Source of the DNA: Stappia taiwanensis
Lineage (GTDB): Bacteria > Pseudomonadota > Alphaproteobacteria > Rhizobiales > Stappiaceae
Length of the DNA: 64,000 bases
Assembly: GCF_014635285.1 (NCBI RefSeq)
Contig: NZ_BMCR01000001.1
Coordinates: forward strand, 496,001-560,000
Direction of reading: 5' to 3'
Shown here: piece by piece, positions 47,571 through 56,119 of the stretch
Position numbering within the stretch: the first letter of the stretch is position 1
Layout: the number at the start of each line of letters is the position of its first letter
The notes under the pieces: generated by a model
Database searches by the model: none
What the model was told of the DNA's origin: nothing
The model's input: the letters and a program-made list of their open reading frames with translations, nothing else
Position numbers and translations under genes: made by a program

Positions 47571-48415
47571 CAGCCGGTGGTCGCCCGCGCCATCGCCGGC
47601 ACTTCGAACCGCATCCCGTCATAGCCGGGCTCCACACCTGGCGGCAGTTCACGCTCCAGCGTGCGGTAGTCCAGATCCACATGCATGTTGGTGAGAATTG
47701 CCCGCTTTGGTCCCATCTGCGCAATCCACCCCAGCGCATCGTCGAGCGAGAAATGGCTCGGATGCGAACTGCGCCGCAAGGCATCGATAATCCAGACGTC
47801 GAGGCCGGAGACGCCGTCGATTGAAGAAGGCGGAATATCTTTTACATCAGGCAGATATGCGACGTTCTCAAAGCGAAACCCGAGCGCGGGAATATCGCCG
47901 TGGTCCACCTCGAACGGGGTGAAACGGATTGGGCCGCCCGCCCCATCGATGACCTGTTCGCACCCGGCAACAATCCGGTGCTCGCTCAGGATCGGCGGAT
48001 AGCTGGAGCCTTTCGGCGTGTGAAAACCGTAGCCGAAAAGCGCGTTCGCCCGCTCGGAGGTCAGCGCATCCATATAGACCGGAATGCGCTTGCGATGGGT
48101 GATCGCCAGCGGCCGCACATCGTCGATGCCATGCAGGTGGTCCGCATGGGCATGGGTCAGAAGCACCGCGTCAAGATCGGTCACCGCCGCATCGAGAAGC
48201 TGCTGACGCAGGTCCGGTCCGGCATCGACCAGGACGGTGGTTTCCCCTTCCGGGCCGATGCGCCGCACCAGCAGCGCGCAGCGCTTGCGCCGGTTGCGCG
48301 GCTCGTTCGGATCGCAGGCGCCCCAGATGTTGCCGACACGCGGCACGCCCGCCGACGAGCCGCAGCCCAGAATGGTGAAATGCAGGGTCTCGCCGGTGGG
48401 ATTGCCTGTCGTCAT
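47570..48415 (-). CDS. MBL-fold metallo-hydrolase (PhnP-like)
   Basis: A 281-residue metallo-beta-lactamase-fold hydrolase. It begins near Leu-His-Phe-Thr-Ile-Leu-Gly-Cys-Gly-Ser-Ser-Ala-Gly-Val-Pro and carries the metal motif His-Ala-His-Ala-Asp-His. These match the phosphodiesterase-like branch that includes PhnP, often found directly after tatD in alphaproteobacteria. The ATG at 48415 overlaps the tatD stop by 4 bases (ATGA). A substrate is not established; cyclic phosphodiesters are plausible. Confidence 0.9.
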   Translation of the reverse strand: MTTGNPTGETLHFTILGCGSSAGVPRVGNIWGACDPNEPRNRRKRCALLVRRIGPEGETTVLVDAGPDLRQQLLDAAVTDLDAVLLTHAHADHLHGIDDVRPLAITHRKRIPVYMDALTSERANALFGYGFHTPKGSSYPPILSEHRIVAGCEQVIDGAGGPIRFTPFEVDHGDIPALGFRFENVAYLPDVKDIPPSSIDGVSGLDVWIIDALRRSSHPSHFSLDDALGWIAQMGPKRAILTNMHVDLDYRTLERELPPGVEPGYDGMRFEVPAMARATTG

Positions 48416-49200
48416 GCCAGCTCCACCTTCGGCACCTTGGAAAACAACCGGAAGAAATTCTCGGTGGTCTGACGCGCCATCTCTGCCTCGTCGACGCCAC
48501 GCGCCTCCGCCAACACCTTGTTGGTATGCGCCACATAGGCCGGCTCGTTGCGCTTTCCGCGCCAGGGCTGCGGCGCAAGATACGGCGCATCGGTTTCGAC
48601 CAGCAGGCGATCCGCCGGCAGTTCGGCGGCGATGGCCCGCAAGTCTTCCGAGCGCTTGAAGGTAAGGATCCCGGAGAAGGAGACGTAAAGCCCCAGCTCG
48701 ATCCCCGTCAGCGCCAGATCCCGCCCGGAGGAGAAGCAATGCAGCAGGGCCGGGAAGGCCCCCTTCCCCATTTCCTCGCGCAGGATTGCCGCCATGTCCT
48801 CGTCCGCATCGCGCGAATGGATCACCAGCGGCAGGCCGGTCTCGCGGGCGGCGGCGATGTGCCGACGAAGCCCCATCGCCTGCGCCTCGCGCGGCGCCTT
48901 GTCGTAGAAATAGTCGAGCCCGGCTTCGCCGATGGCGACCACCTTGTCATCGGCGGCAAGGCGGACGAGATCGGCCGTGGTCACGTCCATTTCCTCGCCG
49001 GCGCTGTGCGGATGGGTGCCCACCGAGCAGTAGACGCAAGGGTAACGGTCGGCGATGGCCTTCACCTGATCGAACTTGGCCACCCGGGTGGAAATCGTCA
49101 CCATGACGCCGACCCCGGCGGCATTTGCCCGAGCGACGATCTCGTCACGCTCCGCGTCGAAATCGGCGAAGTCGAGATGGCAATGACTGTCGACCAGCAT
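48412..49200 (-). CDS. TatD family DNase/hydrolase
   Basis: TIM-barrel metal-dependent hydrolase of 262 residues. Motifs: Val-Asp-Ser-His-Cys-His-Leu-Asp, Ala-Ile-Gly-Glu-Ala-Gly-Leu-Asp-Tyr-Phe-Tyr, Val-Ile-His-Ser-Arg-Asp-Ala, Leu-His-Cys-Phe-Ser, and Glu-Thr-Asp-Ala-Pro-Tyr-Leu-Ala-Pro. Relatives have 3'-5' exonuclease activity. The ATG at 49200 shares one base with the metG stop (TGATG); a GTG at 49203 is the alternative. It sits in the usual metG-tatD-MBL order. Confidence 0.93.
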   Translation of the reverse strand: MLVDSHCHLDFADFDAERDEIVARANAAGVGVMVTISTRVAKFDQVKAIADRYPCVYCSVGTHPHSAGEEMDVTTADLVRLAADDKVVAIGEAGLDYFYDKAPREAQAMGLRRHIAAARETGLPLVIHSRDADEDMAAILREEMGKGAFPALLHCFSSGRDLALTGIELGLYVSFSGILTFKRSEDLRAIAAELPADRLLVETDAPYLAPQPWRGKRNEPAYVAHTNKVLAEARGVDEAEMARQTTENFFRLFSKVPKVELA

Positions 49201-50768
49201 CACGCTTTTCCACCATCGGTTTCCGCTTCCGCCTCGACATAGCGGGGGAAGACGCCCGCCGGCTTGGGCAGTTCGGTACCGCCGGCCAGCCGCCCCGCCG
49301 GGCCGAGCCGGTCAAACGTCCGCGCTTCCGCCGGCACGCTCAGAAGATCCAGCAGACGGCCGGCGCTCTCCGGCATCACCGGCTGGGCGAGGATCGCCAC
49401 CTGGCGGATGATTTCCGCCGTGACATAGAGCACCGTTCCCATCCGCTCCGGATCAGTCTTTTTCAGCGCCCAGGGTTCCTGTCCGGCGAAATAGCGGTTG
49501 GCGTCGGCGACAACCGCCCAGACGGTCGACAGGGCCTGATGGATCGCCTGACGCTCCATCGCCGTGCGGCAGGCCTCCAGCATCGCATCCGCCTGAGCCA
49601 GGATTTCCGTATCCGCCTCGCTGAAGGCCCCGGGCGTCGGCAGCGTGCCCTGACAATTCTTGCCGATCATCGACAGCGAACGCTGCGCCAGATTGCCCAG
49701 ATCGTTGGCCAGATCCGCGTTGATCCGGTTGACGATCGCCTCATGGCTGTAGTTGCCATCCTGGCCGAACGGCACCTCGCGCAGGAAGAAATAGCGCACC
49801 TGATCAAGGCCATAGTGCGACACCAGCGCGAACGGATCGATCACATTGCCGACCGACTTCGACATCTTCTCGCCGCGGTTGAACAGGAAGCCATGGGCGA
49901 ACACCCGCTTTGGCAGCTCGATGCCGGCGGACATCAGGAACGCGGGCCAGTAGACCGCATGGAAGCGGACGATGTCCTTGCCGATCACATGAAGGTTGGC
50001 CGGCCAGTAGCGCCAGTTCTCGGCGTTCTCATCGGGGAAGCCGAGCGCGGTAATGTAGTTGGTCAGCGCATCGACCCACACATACATCACATGCCGCTCA
50101 TCGCCCGGCACCCGTACGCCCCAGTCAAAGGTGGTGCGCGATATCGACAGATCCTTGAGCCCGCCCTTGACGAAGCTCATCACCTCGTTGCGCCGCTCGT
50201 CCGGACCGATGAACTCCGGGCAGTTCTCGTAGAGCTCCACCAGCCGGTCCTGATAAGCGGACAGGCGGAAGAAATAGCTTTCCTCCTCGACCCACTCCAC
50301 CGGGCTGCCTTGCGGGCCGTAGCGCACCCCATCGGCGCGCAGCTCCGTTTCGCTTTCCTGGTAGTAGGCCTCGTCCCGCACCGAGTACCAGCCGGAGTAG
50401 CTGTCCTTGTAGATGTCGCCATTGGCATCCATCCGCCGCCAAATCTCCTGGCAGGAAGCATGATGGCGCGGTTCGCTGGTGCGAATGAAATCGTTGTTGG
50501 AACAACCCAGGGCCGCGACCATGTCGCGGAACCGCCCGGCGTTTCGCTCCGCCAGTTCCTCCACCGGCATATCCGCCGCCCGTGCGGTCTGAAGCATCTT
50601 CTGGCCGTGCTCGTCCGTTCCGGTCAGGAAGAACACATCACGCCCATCGAGCCGGTGAAACCGGGCGATGGCATCGGTCGCAATCGCCTCATAGGCATGG
50701 CCGATGTGCGGCACGCCGTTCGGGTAGGAAATCGCGGTCGTGATGAAAAAGGGCGGGCGGTCGGTCAT
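49200..50768 (-). CDS. metG: Methionyl-tRNA synthetase
   Basis: Charges tRNA-Met. 522 residues, the shorter MetG form without the large C-terminal dimerisation domain. The HIGH motif appears as Pro-His-Ile-Gly-His, with Gly-Thr-Asp-Glu-His-Gly-Gln-Lys after it, and KMSKS as Lys-Met-Ser-Lys-Ser-Val-Gly-Asn. An anticodon-binding helical domain follows. Homology begins at the ATG at 50768; the frame upstream is not family-like. It is followed by tatD with a 1-base overlap. The 198 bases before it hold no gene. Confidence 0.96.
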   Translation of the reverse strand: MTDRPPFFITTAISYPNGVPHIGHAYEAIATDAIARFHRLDGRDVFFLTGTDEHGQKMLQTARAADMPVEELAERNAGRFRDMVAALGCSNNDFIRTSEPRHHASCQEIWRRMDANGDIYKDSYSGWYSVRDEAYYQESETELRADGVRYGPQGSPVEWVEEESYFFRLSAYQDRLVELYENCPEFIGPDERRNEVMSFVKGGLKDLSISRTTFDWGVRVPGDERHVMYVWVDALTNYITALGFPDENAENWRYWPANLHVIGKDIVRFHAVYWPAFLMSAGIELPKRVFAHGFLFNRGEKMSKSVGNVIDPFALVSHYGLDQVRYFFLREVPFGQDGNYSHEAIVNRINADLANDLGNLAQRSLSMIGKNCQGTLPTPGAFSEADTEILAQADAMLEACRTAMERQAIHQALSTVWAVVADANRYFAGQEPWALKKTDPERMGTVLYVTAEIIRQVAILAQPVMPESAGRLLDLLSVPAEARTFDRLGPAGRLAGGTELPKPAGVFPRYVEAEAETDGGKA

Positions 50769-50966
50769 GGCCAAGGTTCGGGTCCGGCGGTTCGCTGTCA
50801 TTGGGTGGCGCGAAGAACGACTGTGTTCATCCGCGCTTCGGAAGGAATGGCCGGATGCCAAGCGATCCGGCGGGAAATCATCTGTCATGTCCTGTCGGCA
50901 ACGGCAATCGTCGCCGAAACGTTTGTCTCCACATGGCCTTGCGGCAAATCCGGTTCCGGTCGCAAC

Positions 50967-52040
50967 CTAATGGATTTCCGCCAGATCGCGAAAAACATTC
51001 AAGACAACCTGCTTGCGGTCGAGATTGAAGGCGTCGGCCTCGCGCGCGGCGCGGGAGGCTTTTTCCCATACCTCGCTCACCCTGACAAGGCGGTCCAGCG
51101 GCACGTCGGCCCCGCCGTGCATGGACTGGTGCAAGTGCTCATCGACCAGCGAGCGGAACAACTGCCAGGCATCCTCCGCGCCATTGGCGGCAACCGCATC
51201 GGCGAAGCCATGCAACCGGGCAATATCGGGCCGGGGCAAGGCCTGCGCCAGTTGGCGGAACCGGTCGGCCAGATCGAGCGCGCCGCTGCCAGCGAGCTGG
51301 ATTGCCTTGCGCAGGCTCCCTTCCGCCAGGGCCGCCGCACGCCGCGTCTCGTCGCCATCGGCGCCGCTCACGCCAAGCCGCTGCAGCCCTTCGGCGATTT
51401 GCGGCTCGCTCAAGGGGCGCAGATTCAAGGTCCGACAGCGGGAGCGAATGGTCGGAAGCAACCGGCCCGGCGCATGCGCCAGAACCAGGAACAGAGATTG
51501 GCGCGGCGGCTCCTCCAGCACCTTCAGCAAGGCGTTCGCCGCATTGGCGTTCATGTCATCGGCGGCATCGACAATACAGATCCGCCAGGCACCACCAGAC
51601 GCCGTCCCGCCAAAGAACGGCACCGTCCGGCGTATCTCATCCACGGTCAGGTCCTGTTTGAACTTGTCCTTGGCTTTGCGTTTGGCATCGTACGGGCGGC
51701 GCAGATGCAGCAGTCCCGGATGCGCCCCGGCCACCACCTTGCGCGCGTCCGGATGATCTGACGACAGCGCAAGATCCGTGGCGGCCAACGCCTCCGCCGC
51801 ATGCCGGTCGGGATTGGCGAAGACGAATTTGGCGAAACGGAACGCCAGCGTCGCCTTGCCGATTCCCTTCGGGCCGGCAAGAATCCAGGCATGGTGCATC
51901 CGCTCGGAGCGATAGGCCTCCAGCAGCGCCGCCTCCGCGTGGCGCTGCCCCACCAGGAACGAGGATTCGCGCGGCAGCGGCACGCCGTCGATTGCGTCTG
52001 GCTCCGTCTCATGCGCATCAAGAATTGGGGCCAAGGCCAT
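50967..52040 (-). CDS. holB: DNA polymerase III subunit delta'
   Basis: Clamp-loader subunit of 357 residues. It has Val-Gly-Gln-Arg-His-Ala-Glu, the Gly-Pro-Lys-Gly-Ile-Gly-Lys P-loop, and the Arg/Cys (sensor) region Leu-Pro-Thr-Ile-Arg-Ser-Arg-Cys-Arg-Thr-Leu. The AAA+ layout with a C-terminal helical domain matches HolB. The ATG at 52040 lies 4 bases after the tmk stop, a pairing (tmk-holB) that is widely conserved. Upstream in-frame codons inside tmk are not used. Confidence 0.93.
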   Translation of the reverse strand: MALAPILDAHETEPDAIDGVPLPRESSFLVGQRHAEAALLEAYRSERMHHAWILAGPKGIGKATLAFRFAKFVFANPDRHAAEALAATDLALSSDHPDARKVVAGAHPGLLHLRRPYDAKRKAKDKFKQDLTVDEIRRTVPFFGGTASGGAWRICIVDAADDMNANAANALLKVLEEPPRQSLFLVLAHAPGRLLPTIRSRCRTLNLRPLSEPQIAEGLQRLGVSGADGDETRRAAALAEGSLRKAIQLAGSGALDLADRFRQLAQALPRPDIARLHGFADAVAANGAEDAWQLFRSLVDEHLHQSMHGGADVPLDRLVRVSEVWEKASRAAREADAFNLDRKQVVLNVFRDLAEIH

Positions 52041-52044
52041 GGAA

Positions 52045-52761
52045 TTAATCCTGTTTCTGTGCCGGCGCCCCTGCGGTAGCGCCATGCGCTCGCCGCCGGA
52101 GATCATCGGCGAAGCGATGCTCGACCCCCTCGCGAATTTCGCGCGCCACCGCCTCGGCGGGAAGCGCCCCATCGACGACGATGAACCGGTCATGCTGCGC
52201 CTTGGCGAGTTCGAGAAACAACGCCCGGCGCCGGGCGTGAACGGCGGTTTCCTCCGCCTCGAACCGGTCCGGATCGCCGGTCTGTTCCGCTGTCTGGCGT
52301 GAGCGCACCCGCGCCAGTCCCACTTCCGGCGGCACATCGATCAGCACCGTCAGATCCGGACGGCGCCCCATGATCGCCAGGGTTTCCAACTGATCGAGGA
52401 ACGCCGGGTCCACCCCCGCTTCTCCCTGGTAGACCCGGGTTGAATCGGAGAACCTGTCGCACAACACCCATTTGCCCGCGGCAAGCGCAGGCAGTATCCG
52501 CTCATCCATATGGTCGGCGCGGGCGGCGGCGAACATCGCCGCTTCCATCTGCGGACCGAGCGCGCGGATCTTGCCGGAGAGCAACAGACGCCGGATCGTC
52601 TCCGCAGCCGGCGAGCCGCCGGGCTCCCGGGTCACCTCGACCGGGATGCCCGCCTCCTGCAGAAAAGCAGCCAGGCGCGCGATCTGGGTGGACTTGCCCG
52701 CACCCTCCCCGCCTTCGAAGGTGATGAAACGTCCTTCGGCCGGCACGTTTCCCGCAGTCAT
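52045..52761 (-). CDS. tmk: Thymidylate kinase
   Basis: Phosphorylates dTMP to dTDP. 238 residues. P-loop Phe-Glu-Gly-Gly-Glu-Gly-Ala-Gly-Lys-Ser-Thr near the N terminus, Asp-Arg-Phe-Ser-Asp-Ser-Thr (the DR motif) in the middle, and a Glu/Arg-rich LID region. The ATG at 52761 is 4 bases from the stop of the carboxypeptidase-like gene; homology starts there, not at earlier in-frame codons. The gene leads into holB. Confidence 0.95.
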   Translation of the reverse strand: MTAGNVPAEGRFITFEGGEGAGKSTQIARLAAFLQEAGIPVEVTREPGGSPAAETIRRLLLSGKIRALGPQMEAAMFAAARADHMDERILPALAAGKWVLCDRFSDSTRVYQGEAGVDPAFLDQLETLAIMGRRPDLTVLIDVPPEVGLARVRSRQTAEQTGDPDRFEAEETAVHARRRALFLELAKAQHDRFIVVDGALPAEAVAREIREGVEHRFADDLRRRAHGATAGAPAQKQD

Positions 52762-52765
52762 CGCA

Positions 52766-53956
52766 TCATCCCTTGTCGAGCCACCAGCCAAAGAGGGTTT
52801 CCCGTATCGCATCCATGGCCCGGTCGCTGACACTGCCTTGCGCAACATTGCCGGCGGTGACGAGCGGTGCGCGGAAGCGCACCTCTCCCTCGTGCAGAAG
52901 GCGTAGCTCGCCAATGCTATGCCCCTCACGGACAGGCGCCTTCAGCGGCCCTTTGTAGACCACGCGCAGCCGAAAGGCGCGCCGGTCGCCGCGCGGCAGC
53001 AGCACCCGAACCGGCTCGACCGTTTTCAGCGCCACCGCCGAAGCCGTGCCGCCGAACACCCGAGCCTCGGCGACGGTATCGCCGGCCGCATAGAGATCAA
53101 CCGTTTCGAAGTCCTTGTCCACGCTCTCGAAAAGCCGAGCAAGCGCTTTTGTGCGCGCTTCGGCCGAAGAATGACCTGCCACCACGCCGATGAACCGGCC
53201 CTCGCCACGCAGCGCCGACCCAACCCCATTGTAGCCCGAGCGTTCGGACGTGCCGGCGGTGAACCCGTCAAGCCCCCGGATTTCGCCGATCAGCGGATTC
53301 CGGTTGCGCTGGTAGATGCCATTCCAGGTGAACTCTTCCGCGCCATAGAGCGGATACCAGTCCGCATGCCGGCCAAGGATGTACCCGGCCAGAAGGGCAA
53401 GGTCGCGACTGGTGGTTACCGCCTCGGGCGCGTCGAACCCCGCCGGATTGGCGAACCGCGTTCGCGTCATGCCGATCTCCTTGGCCAGCGCATTCATGCG
53501 TCCGGCAAATTGCGTCTCGTCGCCGGCCAGCCCCTCGGCCAGGGCGATGGCGGCGTCATTGGCATTCTGGATGATGAGGCCGCGCAGGAGGTCGGCAACC
53601 GGCACCTCGCTGCCCAGCCGGGCAAACATGGTCGGCCCGCGCGCCGGCGCGCCGCCATCGCGCCAGGCATGTTCGCTGATTTTAAGGGTCGTCTCCGGCG
53701 TCACCTCACCGCGGGAAAGCGCCTCGAAGACCACGGCCGCGGTCATCAGTTTCGCACTGTCGCCAGGCGCAAAGGGCGCCTCCGGTGCCTCGCTGGAAAG
53801 CAGCGTGCCGGTGCTGGCATCGACCAGATAGGAAGACGTCACCTGATCGGCCGCGAATGCCTTGCCGGACGGGATGACGCCGGGCAGGAGTGGAGCACAC
53901 ACAAGCGGCATGGCAAGCGACAACGCCATCGCGGACTTCAAGATGCGCGGCAGCAT
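52766..53956 (-). CDS. D-alanyl-D-alanine carboxypeptidase-like protein with all three catalytic motifs lost
   Basis: A 396-residue exported protein of the PBP5/6 (DacA/DacC, peptidase S11) family with an Ala/Leu-rich signal peptide ending near Ala-Phe-Ala-Ala. The fold and the C-terminal PBP5 domain are recognisable, but the active site is not: the Ser-x-x-Lys serine is Asp66 (sequence Gly-Asp-Ser-Ala-Lys, with a Ser one place too late), Ser-x-Asn is Asn131-Ala-Asn, and Lys-Thr-Gly is Thr233-Ala-Gly. The surrounding residues (Leu-Met-Thr-Ala; Leu-Ile-Ile-Gln; Asn-Pro-Ala-Gly) are well kept. It should not cleave D-Ala-D-Ala; a muropeptide-binding or structural role is possible. It heads the tmk-holB unit, where active relatives sit in related genomes. 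Confidence 0.85.
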   Translation of the reverse strand: MLPRILKSAMALSLAMPLVCAPLLPGVIPSGKAFAADQVTSSYLVDASTGTLLSSEAPEAPFAPGDSAKLMTAAVVFEALSRGEVTPETTLKISEHAWRDGGAPARGPTMFARLGSEVPVADLLRGLIIQNANDAAIALAEGLAGDETQFAGRMNALAKEIGMTRTRFANPAGFDAPEAVTTSRDLALLAGYILGRHADWYPLYGAEEFTWNGIYQRNRNPLIGEIRGLDGFTAGTSERSGYNGVGSALRGEGRFIGVVAGHSSAEARTKALARLFESVDKDFETVDLYAAGDTVAEARVFGGTASAVALKTVEPVRVLLPRGDRRAFRLRVVYKGPLKAPVREGHSIGELRLLHEGEVRFRAPLVTAGNVAQGSVSDRAMDAIRETLFGWWLDKG

Positions 53957-54110
53957 TCAACCTCTCCTACCGGATCGCACGCTCGCAAGTGTCACGAATG
54001 CCAGATCCGCAGGCGAGCCTTGTCGTGCGACAATAGCCGGGCCCTCGCTCGGGCACCACCGGCGATCTCAGACATGATCCGAGCTCGAAAAGCAAACCAC
54101 AAATGGCCGA

Positions 54111-54137
54111 ATGCGAAAACCGCAAGGGCTTTCGCAT
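54111..54137 (-). terminator. Possible terminator after rlpA
   Basis: A perfect 8-bp stem (ATGCGAAA/TTTCGCAT, 11-base loop) lies 39 bases beyond the rlpA stop on the minus strand, followed on that strand by a moderately T-rich stretch. It also falls in the 219-base region that should hold the promoter of the next minus-strand gene. Confidence 0.4.
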
Positions 54138-54175
54138 ACGAGATGCTTGGGAGTTCACCGAATCAAAGGAGGCGC

Positions 54176-55258
54176 TTAGCGATCCTGAAGCGCAACCAGC
54201 TTCAAGGGAGCACCGCCACCGACACTCATGACCGCCTCATAAGCACCGGCGATGCGCGGCGCGGCGCGGAACGACGACACCGCAGAGCCCGCCACGAACG
54301 TGCGCGGCGCAACCTCCGGCAAAGCATGCCCAGCCCCAGCCGGCGCCAACGTGCCGGCATTGGGAATGGCCAGATCGCCAGCGGACGCCACCGTCACGCT
54401 CTGACTGGTCGTCTCGTAGGCCACGGCTGGATCGAAGGCAGCGGTGACCGTGCGCCCAAAGGCGACCCTTGCGGCAAGCACTGCTTCATAGGGCCGCACA
54501 CGCGGCACCGGAGCCGGACCGACAAGCGCCGCCGGCAAGGCCGGCGCGGCCTTCGGCTCGGCCATCGCCAACATGGTGCCCGGCATCGTACCACCCGGCT
54601 GGCTGGCACCCGGACCCTGATAGGAGGCCATCAGATACTCGTGATCGCGGCCATCCATCCGGGCCTTGCCCAGATATTCGATCTTCACCTTGGCAACGCC
54701 ATTCGACTTGTAGTCAAGCATGGTCGCCGCCCGCTCGGACAGGTCGATCTTGCGATTACCGTGGAACGGACCGCGATCATTGACGCGAACGATCAGCGAG
54801 CGCCCGTTCTTCAGATTGGTCACCCGCGCATAAGACGGTAAGGGCATGGTGGTGTGCGCAGCGGTCAGCGCATTACGGTCGAAGATCTCGCCGTTGGCGG
54901 TCATCCGGCCATGAAAGGTCGGCCCATACCAGGATGCCAGACCGACGGCCTTGTAGTTCGGATTGGCCTTCGGCTTATACCACTTACCGGCCACCTTGTA
55001 GGGCTTGCCGACCATGTAGCGGCCACCACCCTTGGGCACGGCCTTGCCATCGGCCACCACCTTGGGGCTGGCCGGAACACCGTACTTCTTCTCGCTGAAC
55101 TTGACTTTCTTGTCGCTTGAGGAGGTCGTCCCGCAGCCCGCCAGCGCCAGACACAGCGCCGACACCGCCAGCACAGCAACGGTGCTCCGGTGATTTTGGG
55201 GGAAGGTGACGCCGTTGGTGTTGCCAACGGGCATCCCGGTCTTGCCGCTCTTGATCAT
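54176..55258 (-). CDS. rlpA: Septal ring lytic transglycosylase RlpA family lipoprotein
   Basis: A 360-residue outer-membrane lipoprotein: the signal helix ends in Leu-Ala-Leu-Ala-Gly-Cys, a lipobox, at about residues 38-42. The double-psi beta-barrel domain follows near residues 105-200 with Gly-Leu-Ala-Ser-Trp-Tyr-Gly, Thr-Ala-Asn-Gly-Glu, Ala-Ala-His-Thr-Thr-Met-Pro-Leu and Val-Arg-Val-Asn-Asp-Arg-Gly-Pro-Phe. The catalytic Asp and the Glu are kept. A C-terminal SPOR domain is not obvious; the tail is Ala/Pro-rich. RlpA cleaves denuded glycan strands at the septum or affects rod shape. Confidence 0.9.
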   Translation of the reverse strand: MIKSGKTGMPVGNTNGVTFPQNHRSTVAVLAVSALCLALAGCGTTSSSDKKVKFSEKKYGVPASPKVVADGKAVPKGGGRYMVGKPYKVAGKWYKPKANPNYKAVGLASWYGPTFHGRMTANGEIFDRNALTAAHTTMPLPSYARVTNLKNGRSLIVRVNDRGPFHGNRKIDLSERAATMLDYKSNGVAKVKIEYLGKARMDGRDHEYLMASYQGPGASQPGGTMPGTMLAMAEPKAAPALPAALVGPAPVPRVRPYEAVLAARVAFGRTVTAAFDPAVAYETTSQSVTVASAGDLAIPNAGTLAPAGAGHALPEVAPRTFVAGSAVSSFRAAPRIAGAYEAVMSVGGGAPLKLVALQDR

Positions 55259-55593
55259 GCTGCCCTACTCGATACCTGAACCGGCCACGCGCCTTTTCGG
55301 CACATCTCTCGCTTGCCAACGCAACGCACACACTCAGGCGCGCGAAACCGCGGGAAAACCAACCGGTTGGACTCCTGCATTCGACCCATCGATGCCGCCC
55401 CCCCAATGGCGCATCGCAAGATAAAATACGGCTACAGGTATTACTTTAGGGTGAAGCCGGCGTCGAGGTGCCGCGCACGTCTGGATTGCCGTTTTTCCAC
55501 AGGGTGATGCAAAATTGCCTCAGTTTTCTCGCCATCGAGGGCCGAAAGCGGTGTGCAGCGCCTCCCCCAACCGTTGCGAGCGATACGCCACAC
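55259..55593. other. Upstream region of rlpA, no gene seen
   Basis: Left part of a 611-base gap. It should hold the rlpA promoter on the minus strand; an AT-rich patch at 55421-55450 is the best place. No protein gene is supported. Confidence 0.35.
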
Positions 55594-55609
55594 TGTGACG
55601 CCGATCACA
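55594..55609 (+). promoter_or_regulatory. CRP/FNR-family binding site, TGTGA-N6-TCACA
   Basis: TGTGACGCCGATCACA is a perfect match to the CRP-type half-sites with 6-base spacing. It is centred at 55601.5. A plausible -10 box TACAAC at 55631-55636 would put transcription start at about 55642-55643, so the site would be at -41.5, the class II activation position; no -35 box is recognisable, as expected for such a promoter. Alphaproteobacterial CRP/FNR proteins differ in preferred half-site, so the exact regulator is open. Confidence 0.45.
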
Positions 55610-55641
55610 TCCCGAGACCGCCCCACCCTCTACAACACAGG

Positions 55642-55738
55642 ACGTGGCGCGAGCCCCCGCGCCCCAACGCCGGACCAACCGGCGCAAACCGCCGATCCGG
55701 TCGTCCCTGCCTCGACCTTCCGGATCGGCGGTTTTTTT
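55642..55738 (+). ncRNA. Candidate small RNA, three hairpins ending in an intrinsic terminator
   Basis: A predicted transcript of about 97 bases. It contains stem 1 GGCGCG/CGCGCC (55646-55663), stem 2 CGCCGG/CCGGCG (55669-55685) and a terminator stem. Loop 1 is AGCCCC, and the terminator loop is C-rich (TCGTCCCTGCC...), features of alphaproteobacterial trans-acting sRNAs that target G-rich ribosome sites. No reading frame with a ribosome site is present. It does not match an sRNA family I can name. Confidence 0.45.
55687..55738 (+). terminator. Intrinsic terminator upstream of tRNA-Ser
   Basis: AACCGCCGATCCGG (55687-55700) pairs perfectly with CCGGATCGGCGGTT (55720-55733), 19-base loop, and the T-run 55732-55738 follows. 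It is orphaned: no protein gene on the plus strand ends upstream, which is the main reason to propose the small RNA. Confidence 0.85.
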
Positions 55739-55869
55739 GTTCGCGGGCCCGACAGCGTATCTTCAAGGAAAACGTCACCTTCGGCGAGCGAGGGCGCCGG
55801 CGACGCACGAGTTTCCCGTGCAAGCGCCTTGACAAAAAGACCCATTCCGCCGAAACGAGAGACCTTCGC

Positions 55870-55959
55870 GGAAGAGTGGCCGAGTGGTTGAAGGCACCGG
55901 TCTTGAAAACCGGCAGGCGGGTAACCGTCTCGTGGGTTCGAATCCCACCTCTTCCGCCA
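55870..55959 (+). tRNA. tRNA-Ser (anticodon UGA)
   Basis: Full cloverleaf: acceptor GGAAGAG pairing with CTCTTCC, discriminator G and an encoded CCA (55957-55959); anticodon loop CTTGAAA gives anticodon TGA, reading UCA codons; a long variable arm as required for serine tRNA; T-arm GTGGGTTCGAATCCCAC. The 3' end borders a set of unusual biosynthetic genes, a common position for island integration. Confidence 0.97.
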
Positions 55960-56119
55960 TTTTTGCACTGTCCGCCTGCGGTTCTGGTGGCCTGGCTCAC
56001 ACCTCCCGCGTTGTCCCTCATATTGACAACCACCACCATCAACCACACAAAAGCGAATTATCCGCGCGTATGTCACCACAAAGCCCACACGCGCCGACTG
56101 GTCCCGGAGCAAGGCTGTC

